DNA of 64,000 nt. Origin: Branchiostoma floridae. Lineage: Eukaryota; Chordata; Leptocardii; Amphioxiformes; Branchiostomatidae. Where the stretch lies: the NCBI RefSeq assembly GCF_000003815.2, contig NC_049994.1, positions 655,910-719,909 of the forward strand, written 5' to 3'. Position 1 is the first letter of the stretch. Each line of letters begins with the position of its first letter. Shown here piece after piece: positions 47,788-54,240 of the stretch. The position numbers and the translations under genes are program-made. Under the pieces are notes generated by a model. It was not told the origin of the DNA, did no database searches, and saw only the letters and a list, made by a program, of their open reading frames with translations.

Positions 47788-49480
47788 ACACACACACACA
47801 CACGCACACAGACGCACACATTCACACAATAAACAGTATCTTTGTTTTTGCTAACAGATGTACCTGTCCGTAGTCATCCAAGCAGGACATGAAAAAGTGC
47901 TTGAGTTTCCTCTCAAAGGAAGCCGGAGTGTCCCTCTGTACCGGGGCCTCCAGCAGCAGCCTCAGCTTCTCCTCGTTCTTCTCCCGGATGTCACTAAACA
48001 CGCTCCTGCCCTCAACCTCCCAAGGGATGATGGGGTGGGACTTGATCCACCCCCCACAGGAGTACGTATAGAAGTCATCGCATGGCTCCACCGACTTGTT
48101 CATGTTCTAGGGGGGAAATATGCATTTAAAATTCTGTCGGCTGAAAGCATTCAATAGATAATCAAGATACATGCATGTCTTTACTTCATTACCTCCATGA
48201 TATTAAAAATGGAGGTATTGATTCTGCCTCGCTTGTGTGTTTTTCGGATAACGTTATTTGCTAGCTTGTTTGATAACTTAAATTTAGAATAGGATAGGTT
48301 ATTTGATAACATACGAACCCTTGGATCGATTGTGATGATGTTTTGTATGTGTGTAAATCTTGGGAACACGAAGGTCAAGGTCAAATTTTGGTCCCCTGGT
48401 GTATGAGCTTGGCACTGCAGCAGGACCTATGGATTTTGTATCTATTGTTCTGGACATGGTTTTGTCATGATTTTTTTGTTTGCAGCTAGGTTTTGAAGAA
48501 AGGAAGAGATTTTGTAGGTTTGGGTCCCTGGTGGCTTGCAGGGGTGTTTTGAAAAAAAATCTTCCAAGGAAGATAATATATAGATGAACGATGAATTTCT
48601 ATGACGTTTGGTGAACATGTTTCTATGATTCATGGTAGGTGGAACATTGACAGATACCAATTATGTAAATAAGCCCTAATTTGCATAATTAAAGTGAATT
48701 TGCCATAATTTATCTAACTAACGTAATCCATCTAACTGATAAGCATGTCAACATTATGATATTTGTAAGTTAGCTTATAGAATACAGAACAATGTATAGA
48801 TCATTTGCGTAATTGAAATAATTCATAGAGATATGATGTCTACGAACTCATTGTTCGAATTGAAGCGACACAATACATTGCTGAGCACCAAGCAGCAATT
48901 CTGATGTCGTGCTCCGTATCTAAAACAGCCATTCTGATATCAATCAACGTTCACCGCTGTCAGTGTGTTCCCGTAAAAACGGCACAGAGCACCCATGGCC
49001 AAAAACAGCGACTTGTTCGATCGCAGAACAGTCGCTTGTAGATTTGAATGTCGGGCGTACAAAGCTCTAAAGGCATGGTTGTTTTCTAGATGTCATTTAC
49101 TCCCGTTCCCTCTCGATAGCATACTTTGCGTTGTGAAATTCATGTTAATGACGGTACTACTACGATTGACTTACTTGTAACATGTTAGAAGCAGCTTCCA
49201 GACAATTTGTGTCCGTACAGATATCAGCTAGGAGAGGTTGTGACGACATGGATGATCCAATGGTGGCAGACACTATGGTCAGAATCAGGACCAACACAAG
49301 GGCGAGCACTGCAGCAGCTGACAGGAGAACCTCGCGCCGTGTCCAGCCGTGAATGACTGGCAGGCGCCAGAACGGGGAGGACAGGCCAGCTGCCGGCTGG
49401 GACGGGTCTTTCCCATCCGCAGGTGGGACAATGATGTCCACGTCGCTCGGTTTCATCCCTCCGTCTTCAAGGCTCGCCAT
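18263..49480 (-). CDS. neprilysin/ECE (M13) family membrane protein, predicted catalytically dead; 17-exon gene
   Basis: Joining 17 GT-AG exons gives one uninterrupted frame of about 778 codons (neprilysin has 750). Exons, minus strand: 49480-49175, 48106-47864, 47602-47408, 44082-44014, 43126-42992, 42147-42061, 41091-40946, 39758-39536, 36925-36827, 36361-36284, 32137-32034, 30383-30325, 29266-29019, 28735-28664, 27646-27551, 26227-26151, 18362-18263. The order is: ~50-residue cytoplasmic tail, membrane anchor (~51-75), Cxxxx[14 protein letters not shown], the peptidase_M13 N domain, then the peptidase domain to the C-terminal CQVF. M13 enzymes cleave peptides outside the cell using HExxH plus ENIAD. 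Here these read REVIN (609-613) and SAIAE (675-679), so all three zinc ligands are gone; the transition-state His is Ser740. Frame and splice sites are intact, so this is probably an expressed pseudo-peptidase, not a decaying pseudogene. The intron 12/13 acceptor is the weakest point of the model. Confidence 0.92.
18717..19254 (+). repeat. 538-bp direct repeat, outer copy
   Basis: Nearly identical to 21094-21631 (only a few substitutions noticed, e.g. CCGCTGATAC versus CCGTTGATAC) and to the inverted copy 24231-23694. It ends with an ACTCCGGAGT-rich patch followed by GTACCTGTATAACTTAGA. It abuts the left end of the large palindrome exactly, so three copies of this unit are associated with the structure. 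Confidence 0.93.
19255..22220 (+). repeat. left arm of a ~3-kb inverted repeat
   Basis: Reverse complement of 23103-26070; from 19255 to about 21630 the two arms stay in register without an indel. The arm contains the inner copy of the 538-bp unit, several CTCCGGAGTGACTCCGGAGT patches (near 21543, 21898, 22235) and AT-rich sequence. Short frames in it (for example 19585-19289 minus) recur in the other arm but resemble no known protein. Confidence 0.95.
22221..23102. repeat. spacer of the palindrome with a nested inverted copy
   Basis: About 880 bp between the arms. 22376-22447 is an inverted copy of the end of the left arm (about 22157-22232), giving a third, inner palindrome with a ~143-nt loop rich in TTACTCCGGAGT. 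The remainder is AT-rich with many GGAACA/TGTTCC and GTTTGAAC-like words. No coding region seen. Confidence 0.8.
23103..26070 (-). repeat. right arm of the ~3-kb inverted repeat
   Basis: Inverted match of the left arm, ending at ATGTTAGTTGT (26070), which mirrors ACAACTAACAT at 19255. Only scattered differences are visible, mostly near the inner end (TATATA variants and CATAATAATG versus CTTAATAATG). It lies wholly in the last intron of the M13-family gene. Confidence 0.95.
26151..26227 (-). CDS. M13-family gene, exon 16
   Basis: Residues 721-745 plus two bases of codon 746. [19 protein letters not shown] aligns with VWCxxxRxE...HSPxxFR. The Trp of VWC is Tyr722, the catalytic His711 equivalent is Ser740, and the Arg717 equivalent (Arg746) is kept. 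Acceptor TTCGCCAG|ATG, donor CAG|GTAAAC, phase 2. Confidence 0.9.
26228..27550. other. intron 15 of the M13-family gene, nothing recognised
   Basis: AT-rich sequence; no conserved element or repeat noticed. Confidence 0.4.
27551..27646 (-). CDS. M13-family gene, exon 15
   Basis: Residues 689-720. [17 protein letters not shown] leads to [10 protein letters not shown], the counterpart of AYxxYxxxxGxExxLPG....QLFFLxFAQ. Acceptor ATTTTAG|GCA, donor CAG|GTAATT. The strong match fixes the strand and frame of the C-terminal half. Confidence 0.95.
27750..27855 (+). repeat. fragment of the CCTTCGCCAAGAAGG repeat family
   Basis: Starts CCTTCGTCAAG and contains AGAACGCCTGGATGGATTGT; a truncated copy of the family described at 4.4 kb, in intron 14. 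Confidence 0.6.
28664..28735 (-). CDS. M13-family gene, exon 14 (degenerate ENIAD motif)
   Basis: Residues 665-688, [18 protein letters not shown] then LRLAYM. Aligns with the (I)xGxxTLGENIADNGGLxxAY segment of M13 enzymes. The zinc ligand Glu646 and Asp650 of neprilysin are Ser675 and Glu679. Acceptor GATCTTTCAG|TAT, donor ATG|GTACAC, phase 0 at both ends. Confidence 0.9.
29019..29266 (-). CDS. M13-family gene, exon 13 (degenerate zinc motif REVIN)
   Basis: Residues 582 (part) to 664. FRIIFKAG aligns with the (Q)IVFPAG strand. A ~10-residue deletion removes the usual PPFF loop, and [11 protein letters not shown] leads into REVIN at 29186-29172, where active members have HExxH. Only the Glu is kept. 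INAIDDVG, then [11 protein letters not shown] and a Cys follow as normal. The donor CCG|GTAAGG is good. The proposed acceptor (AGAAAAG|CA) has a poor pyrimidine tract; it was chosen because it is the only nearby AG that restores the phase. Confidence 0.88.
29541..29720. repeat. repeat relics in intron 12
   Basis: CCTTCGCCAAGAAGG at 29543-29557 with TTTTGGTAGCGTTTGTG is a short fragment of the 4.4-kb family. Just beyond, 29690-29715 reads GTGTTCGTGGAACTCTAG, the reverse complement of a motif seen near 230 and 35150, marking a second dispersed family. Confidence 0.5.
30325..30383 (-). CDS. M13-family gene, exon 12
   Basis: Residues 562 (part) to 581 plus one base. [20 protein letters not shown] replaces the (W)....VNAxYxPxxN region; the substrate-binding NAxY reads YAYN here, so the Asn that binds the peptide backbone in neprilysin (Asn542) is not conserved. 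Acceptor TATACAG|GTG, donor TAG|GTAAGT, phase 1. Confidence 0.8.
30676..30810 (+). pseudogene. decayed LINE tail with zinc-binding motif
   Basis: Frame from about 30676 reads [18 protein letters not shown], then a stop and DTFKYLML. This matches the C-terminal Ex..HF..xC...Y..R motif region found at 51.7 kb (VENEVHFALECSLYKDQR ... DLFKYIM). Short and disabled. Confidence 0.6.
30955..31160 (+). pseudogene. second decayed LINE tail
   Basis: From 31041 the frame reads [21 protein letters not shown] and SFYNHER: CxxC, then VEDExHF, then C, the same zinc-binding motif. Just before it lies GCATGAACATGCAATAAA and a TTA repeat, which look like the 3' end of another copy. Confidence 0.65.
31190..31870. 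repeat. patch with repeated GGCTGGTGTTCGGG words
   Basis: GGCTGGTGTTCGGG(A) and its reverse complement recur at about 31230-31255, 31820-31835 and 31855-31872, flanking a diverged middle part. It looks like the ends of a non-autonomous element; limits uncertain. Confidence 0.4.
32034..32137 (-). CDS. M13-family gene, exon 11
   Basis: Residues 528-561 plus two bases of codon 562. [18 protein letters not shown] corresponds to the region of NYKEDEYFENI in neprilysin, with an N-glycosylation sequon NYT. Acceptor CCCACAG|CTG, donor ATGA|GTAAGT, phase 2. Confidence 0.87.
32365..33459 (+). pseudogene. 5'-truncated non-LTR retrotransposon, reverse transcriptase part
   Basis: An open frame of about 364 codons runs from the [12 protein letters not shown] motif (32365) through [15 protein letters not shown], the FADDCLLY catalytic box, LGVTL and a C-terminal [13 protein letters not shown] block. 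This is the palm and thumb of a CR1/L2-clade-type LINE. The endonuclease and the start of the RT are missing, so the copy is truncated. It lies in intron 10 of the M13-family gene, opposite to the gene. The clade is judged by eye only. Confidence 0.9.
33460..33562 (+). repeat. 3' UTR and (GATACA)n tail of the LINE
   Basis: After the stop comes a GC-rich stretch (GCCGCGCCGCGTGCC), then TTATACCGGCTATATAGATACAGATACAG. A short tandem tail rather than poly(A) fits CR1/L2-like elements. The same tail recurs at 36107-36140. Confidence 0.75.
34080..34935. repeat. 32-bp minisatellite, about 26 units
   Basis: Units of 32 bp built around GGCGGGAACCTGTGT followed by GGTAACGTAG or AGTAAGGTCG. Variant units recur at exactly 288 bp: GAACATGTGT at 34301 and 34589; CCTGTGAGGC at 34481 and 34769. 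The array therefore has a 9-unit higher-order period. It lies in intron 10 of the M13-family gene. Because 32 is not a multiple of 3 and the unit lacks stops on the minus strand, long spurious frames (up to 370 codons) arise. Confidence 0.96.
35040..36140 (+). pseudogene. broken LINE fragments (endonuclease part) around a gap
   Basis: 35057-35130 encodes [18 protein letters not shown]. 35525-35560 encodes [12 protein letters not shown]. 35571-35670, after a frameshift, encodes [16 protein letters not shown] and HRIVTANL. 35817 onwards encodes [15 protein letters not shown], then [16 protein letters not shown]. These are the late endonuclease and linker motifs of an endonuclease-reverse transcriptase polyprotein. 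The piece ends in TTATACCGGCTATATAGAT and a (GATA)n tail. Frameshifts and stops make it non-functional. Confidence 0.8.
35678..35777. other. assembly gap (100 N)
   Basis: Placeholder gap. GTAACAGCTA occurs on both sides (35646 and 35789), so the gap may hide a small duplication or misjoin. Confidence 0.99.
36284..36361 (-). CDS. M13-family gene, exon 10
   Basis: Residues 502-527, [20 protein letters not shown]. Matches the LxxIKxxIGYPDxI motif that follows the WMD helix. Acceptor GTTGACAG|ATT, donor GGG|GTGAGT. Confidence 0.93.
36827..36925 (-). CDS. M13-family gene, exon 9
   Basis: Residues 469-501. [16 protein letters not shown] onto [15 protein letters not shown] is the conserved LxxLTWMDxxTRxxAxxKA helix of M13 proteins, well preserved. 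Acceptor TCGCAG|GTT, donor AAG|GTACAT. Confidence 0.95.
37063..39395. mobile_element. nest of non-autonomous DNA elements with ATACCCCYGTCACAT ends
   Basis: Terminus-like motifs occur at about 37063 (+), 37294 (-), 37299 (+), 37513 (+), 38226 (-), 38703 (+) and 39390 (-). The segment 37299-37480 is an inverted match of 38060-38228 (ATCGATCGGAAGACGA, TCGCCGGCGATTTTCAGGG and others), and 37740-37900 is an inverted match of 38270-38440 (GCGCGGGCATACTAGAAATG). At least three or four related copies appear inserted into or beside each other, with both orientations present. No transposase frame. The nest occupies most of intron 8 of the M13-family gene. Confidence 0.7.
39536..39758 (-). CDS. M13-family gene, exon 8
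   Basis: Residues 394 (part) to 468. [11 protein letters not shown] matches the LxNYLxWR helix. Then come TW.YC...[17 protein letters not shown], equivalent to W..C...(V)N..M..A.G.LYV...F of the family; the Cys is retained. Acceptor CTATCAG|G, donor AAG|GTCAAC (weak). Confidence 0.93.
40946..41091 (-). CDS. M13-family gene, exon 7
   Basis: Residues 346-393 plus two bases of codon 394. [10 protein letters not shown] matches the family (I)NWxxFL motif, followed by the [10 protein letters not shown] segment. Acceptor ACATTCAG|ATC. Donor AAG|GTTCGT is weak, but the phase-2 break is completed exactly by the first base of the next exon. Confidence 0.88.
42061..42147 (-). CDS. M13-family gene, exon 6
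   Basis: Residues 317-345, [20 protein letters not shown] and then RDLQIRAGA. Corresponds to the Y.K.T..DL....P segment of the N domain. Acceptor TTCTGCAG|AGA, donor GCA|GTAAGC, phase 0. Confidence 0.85.
42992..43126 (-). CDS. M13-family gene, exon 5
   Basis: Residues 272-316, [16 protein letters not shown] onwards. Matches the YxxxMxxxLxLLG helix and the following VxxFETxLAN segment (here [11 protein letters not shown]). Acceptor TTCCAG|GCC, donor AAC|GTAGGT, phase 0. Confidence 0.9.
44014..44082 (-). CDS. M13-family gene, exon 4
   Basis: Residues 249-271, [15 protein letters not shown]. Aligns with the IDQSGLxLPxRDYYL strand of family members; the usual Gln is Arg. Acceptor AACTACAG|ATT, donor CGG|GTAAGA, both in phase 0. 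Confidence 0.88.
44212..45010 (+). repeat. dispersed repeat family copy at 44.2 kb
   Basis: Begins TTACCTCCATGAAAAATTGA with a TGTGTCTG microsatellite and ends near TCATAGAGATATGA...GAGGTCTCCGAACT. The reverse complement of its relatives' ends (ACCTCCATGAAA) matches its start, suggesting short terminal inverted repeats. Middle parts contain ACTGCAG and TTTGCATAATTAATGAGG. It lies in intron 3. Confidence 0.7.
45640..45745. repeat. C run and CA microsatellite
   Basis: About 16 C at 45643-45658 followed by interrupted (ACAC)n. A G run of about 18 lies further on at 45920-45937. Confidence 0.95.
46148..46413. mobile_element. 77-bp-arm inverted-repeat element
   Basis: Arms 46148-46224 and 46337-46413 are near-perfect inverted copies starting CGATTCACCCCATCTGGATC, with a 112-nt loop. 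A diverged copy of the arm start lies at 46827 (CGATTCACCCCATCCGGGAT). Probably a small foldback MITE. No target duplication identified. Confidence 0.85.
46870..47080 (+). pseudogene. heavily decayed LINE tail
   Basis: CGCCGAGCCATCAATAAAGG to about 47010 aligns in several shifted frames with the block RRAMTKLRISNHPLEIEA... and CxxC...VEYEV seen intact near 51.6 kb. Stops and frameshifts throughout. Confidence 0.5.
47408..47602 (-). CDS. M13-family gene, exon 3
   Basis: Residues 184-248. Acceptor GTTGAAG|GAG, donor AGG|GTAGGC. Corresponds to the GDPLL..L..LGGW segment of the N domain, followed by [11 protein letters not shown], which is normally a V.D..N helix pair. Confidence 0.92.
47669..47818. 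repeat. CA microsatellite beside exon 3
   Basis: About 150 bp of (CA)n with CGCA and GCGCA variants, only ~65 bp upstream (in gene direction) of the exon 3 acceptor. Confidence 0.97.
47864..48106 (-). CDS. M13-family gene, exon 2
   Basis: Residues 103-183. Acceptor CCCCTAG|AAC, donor CAG|GTACAT. Carries the family hallmark [16 protein letters not shown], a [11 protein letters not shown] segment and a cysteine near the end (SCLDDYGQ). These cysteines normally form the structural disulfides of the ectodomain. Confidence 0.95.
48187..48850 (+). repeat. dispersed repeat family copy at 48.2 kb
   Basis: Starts TTACCTCCATGATATTAAAA and ends ATTCATAGAGATATGATGTC, same order of internal segments as the 44.2-kb copy. 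Lies in intron 1 of the M13-family gene. Confidence 0.7.
49175..49480 (-). CDS. M13-family gene, exon 1 (cytoplasmic tail and membrane anchor)
   Basis: Residues 1-102. The first ATG in frame is at 49480; upstream the frame opens only from a GTG. Acidic/proline-rich tail ([15 protein letters not shown]), then WTRRE before a hydrophobic anchor ending SATIG, typical of a type II signal anchor. The conserved ectodomain pair C88/C93 (DICTDTNC) follows. Donor ACAA|GTAAGT, phase 0. A downstream Met9 is an alternative start. Confidence 0.9.
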
Positions 49481-50090
49481 CACAGTCTCGACTGGCGCAG
49501 CTGGTGGCAAAGGAGTCACTTTAATGGTGAAATAAATCTTTGTCGAGCCAAAACTAATTTGCTTAAGGGGGTGGGTGAAACGTGGCAAGTCCACAAAAGT
49601 GATGAGTTCCTAAACATAGAAAGAATATCATTTTCTTAGCATTGTATGGTATGAGATTTTTTTACTGACCTTAAGTCGCAGAGTTTTCACTGACTTCATT
49701 TCGCGGACTTTCTCCGACCATCTTTCTCCGATTGATTATAAGTACAAGTCTGTTGGAAAGTTGGACTATTTTCAACTATTGGTATGTTGGAAGAGAGCAA
49801 ATATCGAGCTAACCTGTGTCACGGTTGGTTGGAGTTCAAGCGGCGTTCTCGGCAAGTCGGTTGGAAAGGCAATTCAGCTGTCTGGCAATACGCCTTGATC
49901 TAACAATGGTTTTGGGTAGTACAATATTTGATTTGGATTTGGATAAATTTTGGACGATGGATGAATTGAATAATACAACGGGGCAGCATAGTATGCGAAA
50001 ATATACCAAAAACCAATGATTATAGCTTATAGCATGTCGCATATTCTCACAAATTGCCCTATCTATTAAAAACACCAGAAAGCGTGTTAA
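49481..50090. other. 5' flank of the M13-family gene
   Basis: No TATA box or other promoter element could be placed with confidence; a non-coding first exon may lie here or further up. Confidence 0.3.
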
Positions 50091-51335
50091 TTACCTTCGT
50101 CAAGAAGGTTATATTTTCGTTAGCGTGTGTATGTAGAAGACAGCCATAACTCGAGAACGTCTAAATGGATTGTATTGATATTTGGTATGTGGGTAGGTCA
50201 TGATAAGACCTGAAAAAGATTAGACTTTCGGGCCCCTATCGTCCTGCTATGGTACTGCAGTGGAACTTACGGGTTTGATATCGAGTTCTGCACATGCTGC
50301 GGCTATGATTTTTGAGTGGTAGACAGCTGTTGATGCCGAGAATAAAAGTGGTATAGGTTTGGGCCCCCCAGTTAACTTCTGATTTGCAAAAGTTATGAAG
50401 ATATGAAATAAATATTTGTATATATATAATATAAAAGTGGAGCAAGTTCAGCCCCCTAACATCAATTCTTGGAACTAAAGGGGTGTTTTTGTCAAGAGAT
50501 TCCAAACAGGATAACTGCAGAAAGGAAGGACGGATTGACATAATTTTAGACATGTGGGCAGGTTAGGCAAAGATGTTCATAATGATATAAATGTTATGCA
50601 AATGGAGACTTAATTTGCATAATTAATATGTAAGTTTTATAATTCCATTGTTTTCAATAACTGGACTTCAATAAATGTAACACATGTAAATCATGATAGA
50701 AGAGACATAAGTAGATACCAAATTTGCTATTGAGAAACTGATTTGCATAATATATGCAACAATTGCAAAACTGCTTAATGATTCGAATTTCATACTTTTG
50801 ACATGTGTATGTTAGTAATTATGAAAATCTCCATGCATAAATCATGTAAATGTGCCAGACATTTGCATGAAATTTACAAAAGGTCTAAATATTTCATGGA
50901 GGTATGAGGTCGCCGAACTCTAGTTTCAGTAGCGTTTGTCTATCTGTCTGTCAACAAGATAACTCAAGAACTGCTGGGTGGATTGGTTTCATACTTGGTG
51001 TGTTGGTGGGGTGTGACGAATGCTGAAAATGATTAGATTTTGGGCCCCCCAGCGGCTTCCCTTGATACTGCAGCGCAGCTTTCGGTTTTGCTATCTCGTG
51101 CTTTGAACAAGCTATGGTCACGAATTTTGAGTATTAGATAGCTCTTGTGCTCAGGAATAAGTGACATAAGTTTGCGCCCCCTAGCGGCTAGGTTTGGGAT
51201 AGCAGGGACATTTTTGTAAAAAAAAAACTTCTGAAGAGGATAACTCAAGAAGGGAAAAACAGATTTTCATGATTTTTGGTGTGTAGGTACCTCAGACAAT
51301 ACTGTACAAAATAGGGTACTAATTATGCAAAATTT
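50091..51335 (+). repeat. two tandem copies of the dispersed repeat family
   Basis: First copy from TTACCTTCGTCAAGAAGGTT (50091) to TTTCATGGAGGTATGAGGTC (about 50920). A second, shorter copy follows directly (TAGCGTTTGTCTATCTGTCT ... CAGCGGCTTCCC ... ACTTCTGAAGAGGATAACTC) and is interrupted near 51335 by a LINE fragment. Confidence 0.7.
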
Positions 51336-51337
51336 GA

Positions 51338-51943
51338 GTGCATTTACACAAACGTAACATACCATGCTGGCTATCCAATATTAGTAAAATCCTGGAGGAG
51401 TCCGGTTTTGCCTACCTATTGCTTAACAGTGATCGTAACATTTCATTCGCTCAGTCCGAAGTAAAACAAAGACTAAAAGACAACTTTGTTCAAAACTTCT
51501 ACTCAGATCTTAACTCTCCTGGCACGAAGGAAATTCAAAGAAATAAGTTTTAAGCATTTGTATGAAAGAGAAAAATATCTGGATATAGCAAATTTTAGAT
51601 ATCGCCGAGCCATGACCAAACTAAGGATCAGCAATCACCCACTAGAAATTGAAGCTGTCAGATATAACCGAACTCCTCCTGACGATAGACTATGTATTGC
51701 GATAAGAGTCTCATGTATGTAGAAAACGAAGTACACTTTGCTCTAGAGTGTTCACTGTACAAAGATCAGCGAAATGCATTCGCTAATGCTACACATAACG
51801 TTATAGATAAAAAAATATGCGCACCTAACGAAGGAGATCTGTTCAAATACATTATGTCATCATCTAACTACGATATACTGGAAAAACTCTGTAAGCTCGT
51901 CTACGCATGTTTTAAGAAGAGAGGAGAAGCATGCAAACTGTAG
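51338..51943 (+). pseudogene. LINE C-terminal zinc-binding fragment
   Basis: Successive frames give HKRNIPCWLSNISKILEESG, RRAMTKLRISNHPLEIEA, a shifted Y-C-D-K-S-L piece, then VENEVHFALECSLYKDQR and DLFKYIMSSSNYDILEKL. This is the tail region of a retroelement polyprotein with a split CxxC..H..C motif. At least one or two frameshifts (near 51540 and 51700) disable it. Confidence 0.75.
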
Positions 51944-51984
51944 TATATGTATAGCTATACGCTGAAGAGAGAAGGAGGAGGAGA

Positions 51985-52146
51985 AAGGAGCTCGAGGCAG
52001 CTGACCAGACCGTCTCCTCTGCCCAGTTCACCTGCCAGCAGTGCAGCAGAGTGTGCAGGTCAAGGATAGGACTGCTCAGCCACATGAGGGCCTGCAGACC
52101 ATCCAGAACTTCCCACGAATCCTCAACGACGGGGAAAGAGCCATGA
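51985..52146 (+). pseudogene. LINE ORF end with C2H2-like finger
   Basis: The frame ends FTCQQCSRVCRSRIGLLSHM, RACRPSRTSHES and a stop at 52146. The CxxC...SRIGLxSHxRxC finger is a common C-terminus of LINE ORF2 proteins, so this is a fragment of a second retroelement rather than a host zinc-finger gene. Confidence 0.75.
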
Positions 52147-52194
52147 TGATGATAGCTATTTACTCCCTATGTACCAAAGTGACTGCATTTAGCC

Positions 52195-52580
52195 CCAATG
52201 GGGCATGAATATGCAATTAACGTCATGGTCATTGTCATTTACATAATTAATGAGAATATTCTATCATAGCAGTTTTTCAATGTATCTCTTGTCCCGGACA
52301 TGATATGGTCTTGAAATTTGGCTGGTAGATAGCTTTTAGCGTCATCACAAAATGGGGCAAGTGTCAGCCCCCTAACGTTTAATTTTGGAACTGCAGAGGC
52401 ATTTTCGTCAAGACATTCCAAAGAGGGTAACTGCAGAAAGGAACGATGAATTGCCACCATTTCAGGTATGCAGGTAGCTTATGCAAAGATGTTCATAATT
52501 ATATACATGTTATGTAAATGGTGACTTAATTTTCATAATCAATGACGAAATTGTATGATTATATTGTCTTCAATAACTGG
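52195..52580 (+). repeat. 3' part of a dispersed-family copy
   Basis: GCATGAATATGCAATTA (a LINE 3' end) passes into the AT-rich and ACTGCAGAGGCATTTTCGTC segments of the family copied at 50.1 kb. A 70-bp LINE relic (MTKLRTSDHPLEIVAG frame) follows at 52606-52680. Confidence 0.5.
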
Positions 52581-52843
52581 ACTTCAATAAATGCAACACA
52601 TTTATGACCAAACTAAGGACCAGCGATCACCCACTAGAAATTGTAGCTGGCAGATATACATGAACTCCTCCTGATGATAGAAAATAAAGTATGATAGGTG
52701 GATAAGTACCCCGTTATAATTTTTAGCCAAATATCACATCAAAATGATTGATAAGCCAATTTGGCGGGGGTTCTATGGGGTTCGATGTGATACTTGGCTA
52801 AAAATTATAACGGGGTACTTTTAATATATAGCTCATGCACTAT

Positions 52844-53310
52844 CATGGCAAATGTCGGGTCCTTTGGACTTAATGATTCGTATCATAGTTATGATAGTGT
52901 CACCAAACTTGTCTCTGATTTGGGGTGGGATACTTTACGCAACAGAAGGACAGCAAATAGATTAACAATTTTACAGAAAGCAAGACACCATAAAGTAGCC
53001 CTACCAGTCGAAACTCATCTAAAGCCTGTACCGCGCCAATCGCGACACTCAAACCCAAATTCTTACAAGGCTCTACCTTTTCACAAAGACTGCTACAGAC
53101 ATTCCTTCTTCCCACAAACCGTGAGAGATTGGAACTCTCTACCATACGAGGTCACGGAGATCACAGACGCTCCAAAGTTCAAGGAGGCAGTTCTCCGACG
53201 CCTCAGGGGACATTAAGGCGCAGCACTCCCCCTGGACGCTTTGCCCCAACTGGGGGGCGTTGTCCAGTACCCAATCAAGATCAAGAAGAGATCAAGAATA
53301 CTACTACCAG
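52844..53310 (+). pseudogene. 5'-truncated LINE, last ~125 codons and 3' tail
   Basis: The frame ending at 53216 reads DSVTKLVSDLGWDTLRNRR, then HKDCYRHSFFPQTVRDWNSL, the C-terminal block of CR1-like reverse transcriptase ORFs. After the stop, TGGACGCTTTGCCCC and a short (ATCAAG)n tail follow (53265-53300). It differs from the LINE at 32.4 kb, so a second family is present. Confidence 0.85.
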
Positions 53311-53739
53311 GGCACGGGAGGCAAAAACATTCAGTTTTGGTCAGAAAATTGCTAAAAAGAACTTCAATAAAACCATTTCCAACGCCCGCCACCTTCAAGC
53401 GTCTCATTTCTCACGACCTCGTGTTACAGTGCTGAGAAATGAGACCGCTACTTTTGTATTTTTGCCAAACTAGTCAGATCGCGAGGCCAAAAATCTTCCG
53501 CGGCTGGAAGAGATTTAAGCCATTTTCAGCCAAAGTCACTTGAACACCGATGCAGAGTCCTCTGGGGGGTCGCGTCTCCGATTCACCGGGAACCAGTAAG
53601 TAAAACACAAAGAAACTTATTTTTAACGATGTTTGTTTACTCAGTTAAAGCAAGAAGGCTTAGAAGCTTGTAAGTTATATAATCTCTTTGCCGGTTGAGG
53701 ACTTGTGTGCTCTTATTATACAATTCAAAGATTAGACAT

Positions 53740-54240
53740 ATGTCAGTATACATCTGTCACATTATGTACAATTTTTGGACATACTTCGCGATCGCTGGAA
53801 GGTCGGCTAATTTTAAGATCTTTAGATGGTCATGTGTATTTTTCATCCCAAAACTGTCCCTGTCACATATAAGCGAGGCTCGTGCGATCACTTGTGAATA
53901 AATCTGTGATAATGAACCTACCATAACCTCTTGCACGCGGCCGTGGACAAGGTAACACAAAACGTTCTTCACAAAAAGGCAAAAGATCAATACATGTTGA
54001 TTTTTTTGCTGTCGGGATCATTTTAGCCAATTGATGGAATGCGCTGGCATAATAGAAATGATGAAAAAAAAAGAAATGGTGTCACAAAGCCAGCCTACAT
54101 ACTACCACAGGGGCCACAATTACAGGGGTCAGAATTATTACCCTCAAGTTTCGGGAGTCAATATTTGCAAACAAACGGAAGTCGGGCGAACGTCGCCCGA
54201 CTGACGGGCGTTCGCCATCCGATTTGCGGTTGCTGATCAA
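53740..54240 (+). mobile_element. solo copy of the GTCACAT DNA-element family
   Basis: Contains CTTCGCGATCGCTGGAAGGT, CTGTCCCTGTCACATATAAG and GTCGGGCGAACGTCGCCC, in the same order as in the 37.5-38.3 kb nest. It confirms that those segments belong to one element. Outer ends are diverged here. Confidence 0.65.

Noticed and set aside
51985-52146. Host C2H2 zinc-finger gene
   Set aside because: The SRIGLLSHMRAC finger followed by a Ser/Thr tail and stop is the usual end of LINE ORF2; the surroundings are LINE fragments.
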